Positions 1 through 7,600 of a DNA stretch of 14,427 nt are shown in pieces (position 1 is the first letter of the stretch; every line of letters begins with the position of its first letter). Below the pieces are notes generated by a model. The model had not been told where the DNA came from. It made no database searches and saw nothing but the letters and a program-made list of their open reading frames with translations. A program made the translations under genes and the position numbers. Source of the DNA: Bacteroidota bacterium (GTDB lineage Bacteria; Bacteroidota; Bacteroidia; Chitinophagales; UBA2359); assembly GCA_020627525.1 (NCBI GenBank), contig JAHDGP010000043.1, forward strand, positions 2,740 through 17,166. The letters run 5' to 3'.

Positions 1-836
1 AAAGCATTTGAAAAATACTGCGGAGAACTATAGCCTATTTCGAAAGCGATTTCTTTGGCAGACTTATCTGTGCCTAGGAGTAATTTTTTTGCCAAACTCA
101 TTCTTCGATTGTGAATATAACCAAATACAGTCGTTCCAAATAACTCTTTAAACCCTCTCTTTAATTTGTATTCATTTATACCTACCAACTTTGAAAGTTC
201 TATTATTGTTGGTGGATTGTCTAATTTGTGGGATAATATTTCTTTCGCTTCGATTAGCTTGTTTTTGTCTTTTTGCGATTTGATAAATTGCTGCTCCATT
301 TGTTTTTCATACAACTCAGCTTGCAATACCAACAACTCAATACTTTTTGAAAGTAAAAACAAATCTTTTAATTCATTGGTGTATGAACAATGGATGATTT
401 CATTTATGACTTCCTGAATTTTGAAATTATTCGTCCGCCAACTTTCTGATAGGATGGAGTTGTCTTTGTTCACAACCTTTTCCGTAAATCTTTTTAATGG
501 ATCATTGCCATTTTGACCAATATTAATAAATGCACTTGTCTCAAAGTTAACTCCAAAGGTCTCTATTCTTTTACTTTTATTAAATACCTCAATTTCCAAT
601 CCATTAGAATACATGATATTATTGTGGTGCCCCGATAAAGAATAAGAACTATTCAATTGAGCAAAACTGAAATCATAACTGCCACTTAATCCAAAATGTA
701 GTCTGACATATTCCGTGTCGTTTTTCGACTTTTGTTTGTCAAAGGAATTGTAGTCAATAATATTGTGAGAAATAAAAATATTGTCCAACTCCCAACTTTG
801 CGAGTGCCTTTTCTTTATGTTATTAGTTGGATTCAT
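1..836 (-). CDS. AraC-family transcriptional regulator (PchR-like), 3' end outside window
   Basis: A partial reading frame of 278 codons that runs off the left edge, so it has no stop here. The start ATG (834-836) is the first after an in-frame TAA at 846-848. The N-terminal ~180 residues resemble the PchR-like regulators common in Bacteroidota, with stretches such as FAQLNSSYSLSGHHNNIMYS (residues 58-77). The C-terminal part is an AraC/XylS DNA-binding domain: the first helix-turn-helix lies around residues 208-232 (ELSKLVGINEYKLKRGFKEL), followed by FGYIHNRRM and the start of the second (KSAKEIAFEIGYSSPQYFSNA, ending at 278). About 20-25 residues should be missing. It would act as a cytoplasmic transcription factor; the effector cannot be read from sequence. 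It lies 26 bases downstream of yqgE on the same strand, so the two may be co-transcribed, although a repeated promoter-associated element sits in the gap. Confidence 0.9.
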   Translation of the reverse strand, partial: MNPTNNIKKRHSQSWELDNIFISHNIIDYNSFDKQKSKNDTEYVRLHFGLSGSYDFSFAQLNSSYSLSGHHNNIMYSNGLEIEVFNKSKRIETFGVNFETSAFINIGQNGNDPLKRFTEKVVNKDNSILSESWRTNNFKIQEVINEIIHCSYTNELKDLFLLSKSIELLVLQAELYEKQMEQQFIKSQKDKNKLIEAKEILSHKLDNPPTIIELSKLVGINEYKLKRGFKELFGTTVFGYIHNRRMSLAKKLLLGTDKSAKEIAFEIGYSSPQYFSNA

Positions 837-846
837 TTTTGTCTGT

Positions 847-860
847 TAAATGATAAGACC
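847..860 (-). promoter_or_regulatory. Third copy of the GGTCTTATCAYTTA element, ahead of the AraC gene
   Basis: On the minus strand this reads GGTCTTATCATTTA. It differs by one base from the copy at 3028-3041, which reads toward the T9SS plug gene. It fills most of the 26-base gap between the yqgE stop and the AraC start and points toward the AraC gene, 10 bases ahead of its ATG. Unlike the two copies at 3028-3132 it has no TTTG box 19 bases upstream, so it may be an operator or leader element and not a promoter. Function is inferred only from its recurrence and orientation. Confidence 0.35.
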
Positions 861-862
861 AC

Positions 863-1417
863 TTAATTCAAAGAAGGGTCTTCTGGGAAATTGGAAATAA
901 CTTTAAATTTTCCACCCATATCCTCTAATACTGTTCTCCAGTATTGTTCATCATCTTCCAAAAAGAAATTGTTTATCTCTCCGTCGGTAATGTACCATGA
1001 ATTTTTACCAATTTCAGCTTTCAATTGCCCTTCTCCCCAACCAGAATAACCAATAAAAAACCTGATATTGTTATGACTCAATTGTTTAGTGCTCGCGAGA
1101 AACTTTAAGCGTTCAAAATCGCCTCCCCAATATATGTGCTCCGTAACTTTTGTCGAGTCCTCGAAAAGATCTGGTACGGTATGTAAGAAATGCAGTGTAT
1201 TTAATTCAACTGGTCCGCCCTGAAAAACTGGAACGTCCATATCCATTTCTGGTAAGACTTGCTCCAGTCTAATATCCATTTTTTTATTCAATACCAAACC
1301 AAATGATCCTTCATTGTTGTGTTCACACAATAAAATTACACTTCTTTTAAAATTGGGGTCATATAAGAATGGCTCTGATATTAGCATTCTGCCTTTTGCT
1401 GGTTCTTTTAAATTCAT
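863..1417 (-). CDS. YqgE/AlgH family protein
   Basis: A 184-residue protein of the YqgE/AlgH (DUF179) family, close to the family's usual length. Visible family hallmarks are LISEPFLYDPNFKRSV (12-27), GSFGLVLNK (37-45), QGGPV (66-70) and GYSGWGEGQL (123-132). No signal peptide or membrane segment is visible, so it should be cytoplasmic. The family's biochemical role is not settled; AlgH was first linked to alginate regulation in Pseudomonas. An in-frame ATG lies 24 bases further upstream (1441), but the residues it adds (MHYECEKN) do not look like the family, and MNLKEPAKGRMLISEP is a typical Bacteroidota beginning, so the inner start was chosen. It lies between the T9SS plug gene (115 bases upstream of this start) and the AraC gene (26 bases downstream), all on the same strand. 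Confidence 0.93.
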   Translation of the reverse strand: MNLKEPAKGRMLISEPFLYDPNFKRSVILLCEHNNEGSFGLVLNKKMDIRLEQVLPEMDMDVPVFQGGPVELNTLHFLHTVPDLFEDSTKVTEHIYWGGDFERLKFLASTKQLSHNNIRFFIGYSGWGEGQLKAEIGKNSWYITDGEINNFFLEDDEQYWRTVLEDMGGKFKVISNFPEDPSLN

Positions 1418-1432
1418 ATTCTTTTCACATTC

Positions 1433-1451
1433 ATAATGCACAAAGCATTAT
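1433..1451 (-). promoter_or_regulatory. Perfect 7-bp hairpin/dyad just upstream of yqgE start
   Basis: A perfect inverted repeat, ATAATGC-ACAAA-GCATTAT, 15 bases ahead of the chosen yqgE start. It overlaps the alternative upstream ATG at 1439-1441. As RNA it would form a small hairpin in the leader; as DNA it could be an operator half-site pair. There is no T-tract, so it is not a terminator. Function is unproven. Confidence 0.3.
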
Positions 1452-1479
1452 TTTCAATTATTAATTTTATTTGTATTGC

Positions 1480-1535
1480 AATCTCAAACTTCATCCCTCC
1501 TAATTCATAACTCATCTCTCCTAATTCATCACTCA
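1480..1535 (-). repeat. Heptamer repeat array beginning in the stop codon of the T9SS plug gene
   Basis: Read on the minus strand from the stop codon: TGAGTGA, TGAATTA, GGAGAGA, TGAGTTA, TGAATTA, GGAGGGA, TGAAGTT, TGAGATT. These are eight 7-base units, six of which begin TGA, and the first TGA is the stop codon of the plug gene. Two 21-base copies (plus-strand 1492-1512 and 1513-1533) match at 19 of 21 positions. A second array of the same unit and register ends the gene at 12848-14098. Confidence 0.75.
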
Positions 1536-2852
1536 GTAACGTCTAGAATTAACTTCCTTAATTCCAATCAACTGATCATAACGAGCATTGAAGGGTCTAA
1601 AGTAAACTAAAATTAAATAGCTATTTTCCGTTTCCCAATGATTGCCTTCTAGCTCTTGATCATTTATTTCAGCACTGCCATCTTCCCAAATAACGTATTG
1701 GTAATTATACACGCCTTGTTTAAGATATGCAGATGCTTTATAAGCTTTTGCTTCATAATCATAATGCAATTGAAACCGTTTTTGTGGCATCCAATTACTC
1801 AATGCTCCAAAGATATAAACGTTGCCTGTCGAAATAGGTTCATCCAAGGATAATGTAAAGTGTGCCCAAGCATAATCTGCATCTACTCTTGTGAATCCGC
1901 CATATCTTCCTACATAATATTGCCCATTCATATCTTTCCAAAAACTATAACGGTCAGTCGGTCTTTTTTCGTCTGTTTCTATTTTTATGTGGTTTTGATC
2001 TTTTTCTTGCCAAGTTTCTTTGACACGTTGTGTTGAAAATTGTAGGTCTCTAAAATCAAAAAAACGAAATTCTTTTCCAGCTCTAAACAGTGATTGATCG
2101 CTATAATCATAAACCAACTCTTTGTTTCTTATAAATTGTGGTCTTAAATTTTTTATTGCATTGTCCCATCTGCCATTTTGCAAAACGAAAACTTTAAAAT
2201 CTGTCATTGGACTCACACCTTTTAAGTTTCCATGATCAACTGTAAAACTCAATCTTTGATGTGTAGGTAAATATCTGCTAATGTTGGGACGCAAAACGTT
2301 TGAGCTCATTGACAAGCGGTCTTCAAAAACCATAAAACGTTTTGTTATAACGACATTTTCAGGATCATTGTCTTCAAAAACTGTTAAAAGATAGTTACCA
2401 GATTTTGAAAATTTCAATCTGTTATTAGGGATAAATGCTCTGTATTGGGTGTAGCTTTGCAAAGTGTTGTATGCATAGCGATAATCGTCAAAGGTATCTT
2501 CTGTAAATCCGTCAATATAGTCAAATGGAGAAAGGTCAGACGGTGTCCAATCGGCATCGCAGTGAATGATATTGTAGGAATAATTTTTTGCATCACCATC
2601 TAAATCATCAAATGAAATTTCTAGTTGGGTATTGCCATTTAGTTCAATTATTGGGTAAGAAATAGGTTGATTGATTGGATGCAGGAGAGCAGTTTGTATA
2701 TTTTCTTTGTATACTTTATTGTTGTAAACCAATCTATCTTCAGAATAAAAAGAGTTTTGTGGTTGTGAATTTGAATATTGACCTATATTTTCCATTGATT
2801 TACATGAGAAAAATAGAGCAATAACAAACAAAAATGCAACTTTAGTATTCAA
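1533..2852 (-). CDS. Type IX secretion system plug lipoprotein (DUF5103 family)
   Basis: A 439-residue exported protein. The N-terminus has a short basic start, a hydrophobic segment and Cys17 in LFFSC, which reads as an imperfect lipoprotein signal. The body matches the Bacteroidota DUF5103 / type IX secretion plug family, with the conserved HCDADW (97-102), the aromatic and acidic stretch that follows, and GNYLLTVFE (152-160). In the F. johnsoniae SprA structure a protein of this family closes the periplasmic end of the 36-strand SprA channel when no substrate is passing, so this one should work in the periplasm at the outer-membrane translocon. No other T9SS gene is in the window, which is normal because these genes are scattered. 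A promoter candidate lies about 180 bases upstream (3028-3071). The stop codon is the first unit of a heptamer repeat array. Confidence 0.88.
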   Translation of the reverse strand: MNTKVAFLFVIALFFSCKSMENIGQYSNSQPQNSFYSEDRLVYNNKVYKENIQTALLHPINQPISYPIIELNGNTQLEISFDDLDGDAKNYSYNIIHCDADWTPSDLSPFDYIDGFTEDTFDDYRYAYNTLQSYTQYRAFIPNNRLKFSKSGNYLLTVFEDNDPENVVITKRFMVFEDRLSMSSNVLRPNISRYLPTHQRLSFTVDHGNLKGVSPMTDFKVFVLQNGRWDNAIKNLRPQFIRNKELVYDYSDQSLFRAGKEFRFFDFRDLQFSTQRVKETWQEKDQNHIKIETDEKRPTDRYSFWKDMNGQYYVGRYGGFTRVDADYAWAHFTLSLDEPISTGNVYIFGALSNWMPQKRFQLHYDYEAKAYKASAYLKQGVYNYQYVIWEDGSAEINDQELEGNHWETENSYLILVYFRPFNARYDQLIGIKEVNSRRY

Positions 2853-3027
2853 TAGGCGGTCTTTTGGTAAAATGATAAGAAATTTATCAAAAAATTACAG
2901 TAATAGTACGAATATAAGAGGAATAACAAAATATTGTAAATTGTGGCAAGAGTTTTGTATTTTTTTATAAATTCGTGAAACAAGATTGCAGCAGAATTAT
3001 TAATGAATAAACCATACCCAAAGGTGG

Positions 3028-3071
3028 TAAGTGATAAGACCAATTTAATGGCCATCAAAACAGAATTCAAA
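3028..3071 (-). promoter_or_regulatory. Candidate promoter for the T9SS plug gene, with TCTTATCACTTA element
   Basis: On the minus strand: TTTG (3071-3068), 19 bases, TTAAATTG (3048-3041), then TCTTATCACTTA (3039-3028). TTTG-N19-TAnnTTTG is the primary-sigma promoter pattern known from Bacteroides and Flavobacterium, and the -7 box here is an imperfect match. The expected transcript start would fall within TCTTATCACTTA, giving a leader of about 180 bases. The rest of 2853-3170 is AT-rich and holds only this element, its mirror copy at 3089-3132, and a weak partial copy of the same dodecamer at 2869-2880. Confidence 0.45.
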
Positions 3072-3088
3072 GTTTTGATAACTAGTAT

Positions 3089-3132
3089 TTTGTGAAAAAT
3101 GTTTGTGTATGTTAATTTGATCTTATCACTTA
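3089..3132 (+). promoter_or_regulatory. Candidate promoter for the nucleoside transporter, mirror copy of 3028-3071
   Basis: On the plus strand: TTTG (3089-3092), 19 bases, TTAATTTG (3112-3119), then TCTTATCACTTA (3121-3132). The spacing and 19 of 21 bases from the -7 box onward match the divergent copy on the other strand. The 12-base element is identical in both. The expected transcript start near 3124-3127 gives a leader of about 45 bases to the ATG at 3171. Confidence 0.45.
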
Positions 3133-3170
3133 GTTGTTTTTGATGATTCTTACAAAATTAAACCAGTATT

Positions 3171-4475
3171 ATGGACATTTTAAGAGGAGTAATAGGAATA
3201 ATTGGATTAATTGCCATTACCTATTTATTCAGCACAAATAAGAAAAAAATTGACTGGAAGCTGGTTGGAATTGGAATTTTTTTACAGTTATTGTTTGCCA
3301 TTCTAATATTGAAAGTGCCTTTCGTGCGAATGATGTTTGAATATGTTGCTAGTATTTTTACAGCTATTTTAAGTTATACAGATGCTGGAGCAAAATTTTT
3401 GTTTGGCGATTTGGTTAATGCTACGGATACTTCTTGGGGATATATTTTTGCTATAAAAGTATTGCCCACCATTGTTTTCTTTTCTGCTTTTACAGCTATT
3501 TTATTTTATTTTGGGATTTTACAAAAAATTGTCTACGTCTTTGCACTGATTCTTAGCAAGACAATGGGCTTGTCGGGACCTGAAAGTTTGGCTGCGGCTG
3601 GAAATATCTTTTTGGGACAGACAGAGTCGCCCTTATTAATCAGGCATTATTTAGATGGAATGACTCGATCTGAGATGATGGCGTTGATGGCAGGCGGAAT
3701 GGCGACCATTGCAGGAGGTGTTTTTGCTGCCTTTATTGGATTTTTAGGGGGAGAAGATCCTGCTGAACAGCTAAAATTTGCCACACACTTATTATCTGCT
3801 TCAATAATGTCGGCTCCGGCGGCTATTGTTGCCGCTAAAATTTTGGTTCCAGAGACCAATAAAGATGATGTACAAAAAGACTTGTCTGTTCCACAAGATC
3901 GAATTGGTTCGAATGTTTTAGACGCAATAACAAGGGGAACTACTGACGGATTAAAGCTCGCGATTAACGTAGGAGCTATGTTATTGGTTTTTGTTGCATT
4001 GATTGCAATGGCGAATGGTATATTGTTTGATTTGATAGGCTCGAATCTCGCTTGGGGGGGAATGTCCTTTAATGAACACATTGCAGACTGGAGTGGTGGA
4101 AAATTTTCTGGATTCAAATTAGAAACAATTTTTGGAGTTTTATTTGCACCTTTTGCCTGGTTGCTGGGTGTTCCAAACCAGGATATTTTTGCTGTAGGGC
4201 AGCTTTTAGGCGAAAAAACGATTATAAATGAGTTCGTTGCCTACATTTCCTTAGGTGAAATGAGTGGAGACTTAGATCCTAAATCAGTACTAATTGCAAC
4301 CTATGCCCTATGTGGCTTTTCTAACTTTTCATCAATTGGCATTCAAATTGGAGGTATAGGAGCGTTAGCGCCTGGTCAAAGAGTAACTCTTTCAGAATTG
4401 GGCATTTTGGCATTAATTGGTGGAACAGTTGCATGTTTTATGACAGCCACTATTGCAGGAATGATTGCGGGATGA
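3171..4475 (+). CDS. Concentrative nucleoside transporter (CNT/NupC family)
   Basis: A 434-residue inner-membrane protein of the CNT family, which imports nucleosides using a sodium or proton gradient. It has about eight to ten hydrophobic segments from residue 4 to the C-terminus. The substrate-binding signatures are present: NIFLGQTESPLLIR (145-158; Q150, T151 and E152 correspond to the re-entrant hairpin motif of the Vibrio CNT), NEFVAY (353-358) and CGFSNFSSIGIQIGG (381-395, with N385 and S388). The ATG start is followed directly by a membrane segment. It is transcribed away from the T9SS plug gene, from a leader of about 45 bases if the mirrored promoter candidate is right. The substrate range and the coupling ion cannot be read from sequence. 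Confidence 0.95.
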   Translation: MDILRGVIGIIGLIAITYLFSTNKKKIDWKLVGIGIFLQLLFAILILKVPFVRMMFEYVASIFTAILSYTDAGAKFLFGDLVNATDTSWGYIFAIKVLPTIVFFSAFTAILFYFGILQKIVYVFALILSKTMGLSGPESLAAAGNIFLGQTESPLLIRHYLDGMTRSEMMALMAGGMATIAGGVFAAFIGFLGGEDPAEQLKFATHLLSASIMSAPAAIVAAKILVPETNKDDVQKDLSVPQDRIGSNVLDAITRGTTDGLKLAINVGAMLLVFVALIAMANGILFDLIGSNLAWGGMSFNEHIADWSGGKFSGFKLETIFGVLFAPFAWLLGVPNQDIFAVGQLLGEKTIINEFVAYISLGEMSGDLDPKSVLIATYALCGFSNFSSIGIQIGGIGALAPGQRVTLSELGILALIGGTVACFMTATIAGMIAG

Positions 4476-4537
4476 TATTTTTTGTTAAATCTTTAATAAT
4501 TTTTCCTACTAAAATAGTTTTTGACGTGAATAGATTC

Positions 4538-4545
4538 TAATTTTG
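4538..4545 (+). promoter_or_regulatory. Possible -7 element for the SNF2 helicase gene
   Basis: TAATTTTG is an exact match to the Bacteroidota -7 consensus TAnnTTTG, 83 bases ahead of the GTG start. The only TTTG upstream (ending at 4523) is 14 bases away, closer than the usual ~19, so this is weak. Nothing else stands out in 4476-4628, and no clear terminator follows the transporter. Confidence 0.25.
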
Positions 4546-4628
4546 CGGATTGGTAAATTTTAATCTATTTGGGTATTGGGTTGTGTCATTTTTCAGGCTG
4601 TTTGATTCCCTTCAAAATATTATACTGA

Positions 4629-7600
4629 GTGAGAGTTTATGACAATAGTAGTATCATCGCTTATTTAAAAAGAAGCGCATCTACGACAATTAAAAATAGA
4701 GGTAAGAGTATTTATAAATCAGATAATTGGAGGGTAATAACTTCAAGTAGAAAAGATGAAACGGCTCACTTGAAAGTCTCTAACGCTACAGCATATGATG
4801 AATATGATGTTCGTGTGTACAATATTTTCACAAAAAAAATAAGCAGTACTTGTACATGTCCTTACGATTGGGGACCTGTTTGCAAGCATCAAGTCGCTGC
4901 TTTGATGGTTTTGGAAAACGATTTTGATGAATTGTTTGAATTGCCTGAAGAGGAAGTTGAGGTGGAAGGGGAAGAAGTTGAAGACACGGAAGTTGATGAA
5001 ATTCCAACAAAAGCAAAACAACCAGGGGATAACAAGACAATTGTTAAATTAACAAAGATTTCTCACTTAATCAATTATGCCAATACTTCTGGAAAGTTGG
5101 TCAGCAAGGCCGAAACTTATCTCAAGTTTGGCTATGTTGAGAAACTGGAGGTAATAGATGCTAAAGTTACTGTGGAAGTTTTCGATGGTGTTAAATGGTA
5201 TAAAGTTTCTATTGAAAGAAAGGACAACTCTGAGCTTGAAACCAATTGTAATTGTGATAATAATGAGTATAAACTGTGTGAACACAAAATAGCTTCTTTG
5301 CTTTTTATCCGAAAACTCAAAGGAGAATATGTTTTTGAGCAGTTAAAAGATCATTCAAACGAAAAAAAAGAACTCCTTGCTGAATATGGCTTTACTTTAG
5401 AAGACAAATGGCAAGACAAATTTAGATTTACCTTTCAAAATGGCAGATTGTCTTTGAGGGTATTGGACAAATCCATCCAAAAAATAACTTCTAAAAATGA
5501 ATGGTTAAGAGTTTCCAAAAAGCTTGCAAACACTGCTTTTCCTGTTGAATTATTGAATTCGTTGAACACCACAAAGGGTTGGAATGCCGAATGGGAAATG
5601 GGTTACGGATTTTATTTTTCGAAAGACAAAGAAATTCCAGATATAAGCATTATTAGATTAGTGGGTAAGGTCAATGATGATGGCAACCGCTTTAAATCGG
5701 GATTGAAAGATTTTAATGAGGTCGTTTCTGAGATTTTGCCTCCGCAAGACGAAACATCTTATCAAATTAATTACTATTTAAACAAAATTAGTAAATACAG
5801 CATTGCCAATCACTTTGGACAAGAAGAATCCTCTTATTTTTTCTATAATAATATGACGGAGGATATTTTCTTAAGTGCCCAAGCTTATTTACTAGGACAA
5901 TATAGAAAGTTGCTTCCTTTATTAGAGGAAAGGATTACAGGCGAACTGTTAAAAAACAAAGGTATCAAAAGAGCAAATTATACGCATTTTGATATTTCGT
6001 TGGAAACTCCAAAATTATCATTTGAATTAACCACAGATGATAGTTTTATTTATTTCCGTCCCTGGATTACTGTTCAGGAGGATAGAATGGAACTGTCTAA
6101 GCTAAATTTAAAGAGCTTTTTGTTTGTTCAATACGAAGATACAATCCACTGTTTTGACAGTGTTGAAACTGCTTCTTTGGTTAAAACATTCATCAGTAAG
6201 AAAGAATTTAAAATCAACAGAACTGCTTTTTGGGATTTTTATAAGGATTTCTTAATACCATTAATGAAAAAATACGATGTTCAAATGGACATTGAATTGG
6301 ATATAGAATTGGTAGCTGAAAGTACAATAGAAAAAGAAGTTTACATTGAAGAAAAGGATGACTTTTTGATATTTAGACCAAAGGTGAAATATAACGGTGA
6401 AGTGGAGGTTGATCTATATGGAAATGAAAAGATAATTGTTCCAAATTCGCAAGACTCTACAAGCATAAAAGAGTATGTGAGAAATACATCTGAAGAAAAT
6501 GCATTTAAGAAAGAATTGATTGGCTTGCATACAGAATTTCCAAAACAATCTGAGTTGGGCTTTTATGCTTTGCAGATAAATCAGCTATTACAAGAGGGAT
6601 GGTTTTTTCAAGCCTTTGAATTTTTTAGAGAAAATGATATAACTGTTTTTGGTTTTGAAAAGCTCCAAAAATTTAAATACAATCAACACAAACCCGAATT
6701 TAATATACAAGCTTCTTCAGGTATAGATTGGTTTGATGTAAAGATGGAAGTGCGATTTGGTGATCAAATTGTGGATTTAAAAACATTGCAAAAGGCTATA
6801 AGTCGAAACGAAAATTATGTGCGTTTAGGGGACGGAACCCTCGGCTTGTTGCCAGAGGATTGGATAAAAGAAAATGCTATTTTGTTCAAAATGGGCGAAG
6901 TAGAAAAGGATTCTTTGAAGGTTTCTAAGCTTCATTTTTCTTTGGTGGATGTTTTGTTTGATCAAATTGACAACACTGAGTTGATTAAAGAACTGGAGGT
7001 TAAGAAACAAAAATTATTGAATTTTGATAAAATTGAACCTGCTGATAAACCTGAAAATATCTTAGCAGAATTAAGAGACTATCAAATCAGTGGTTACAGT
7101 TGGATGTGTTTCTTAGATGAATTTGGTTGGGGCGGTTGTTTGGCTGACGATATGGGACTGGGTAAGACCTTGCAAGTATTGACATTTTTGCAAAGTAGGA
7201 TAGACATTAATCCAAATCAAACAAACCTGATTGTTTTACCAACTTCTTTGATTTTTAACTGGCAGGATGAAATTAGAAAGTTCAGTCCTAATATGAGTTA
7301 TTTGATTCACAGAGGATCTGATCGTGCTAAGACAACGGAAAGTTTTAACAACTATAATTTAGTTATAACTACCTACGGAATTTTAGTAAGAGATACAGAA
7401 ATACTTAAAGATTTCAACTTTAACTACATTGTTTTAGACGAATCACAAGCCATAAAAAATCCAAACTCCAAACGTTACAAAGCGGTACGTTTATTGAAGG
7501 CTTTCAATCGGTTGGTATTGACAGGAACGCCTGTAGAAAATAATACCTTTGATTTGTTTGCGCAAATGAATTTCTTGAACCCTGGTCTGTTGGGCAGTAT

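Noticed and set aside
2869..2880. Weak fourth copy of the TCTTATCAYTTA element near the plug start
   Set aside because: It reads TCTTATCATTTT with one mismatch at the end and no TTTG box at the right distance; too weak to count as a separate site.
2849..3070. 73-codon minus-strand frame overlapping the plug gene start
   Set aside because: It covers the promoter region, overlaps the plug start out of frame, and has hydrophobic AT-rich composition with no conserved features.
3647..4117. 156-codon minus-strand frame inside the nucleoside transporter
   Set aside because: It is antisense to a clear CNT transporter; a shadow frame rich in Pro, Ala and Ile.
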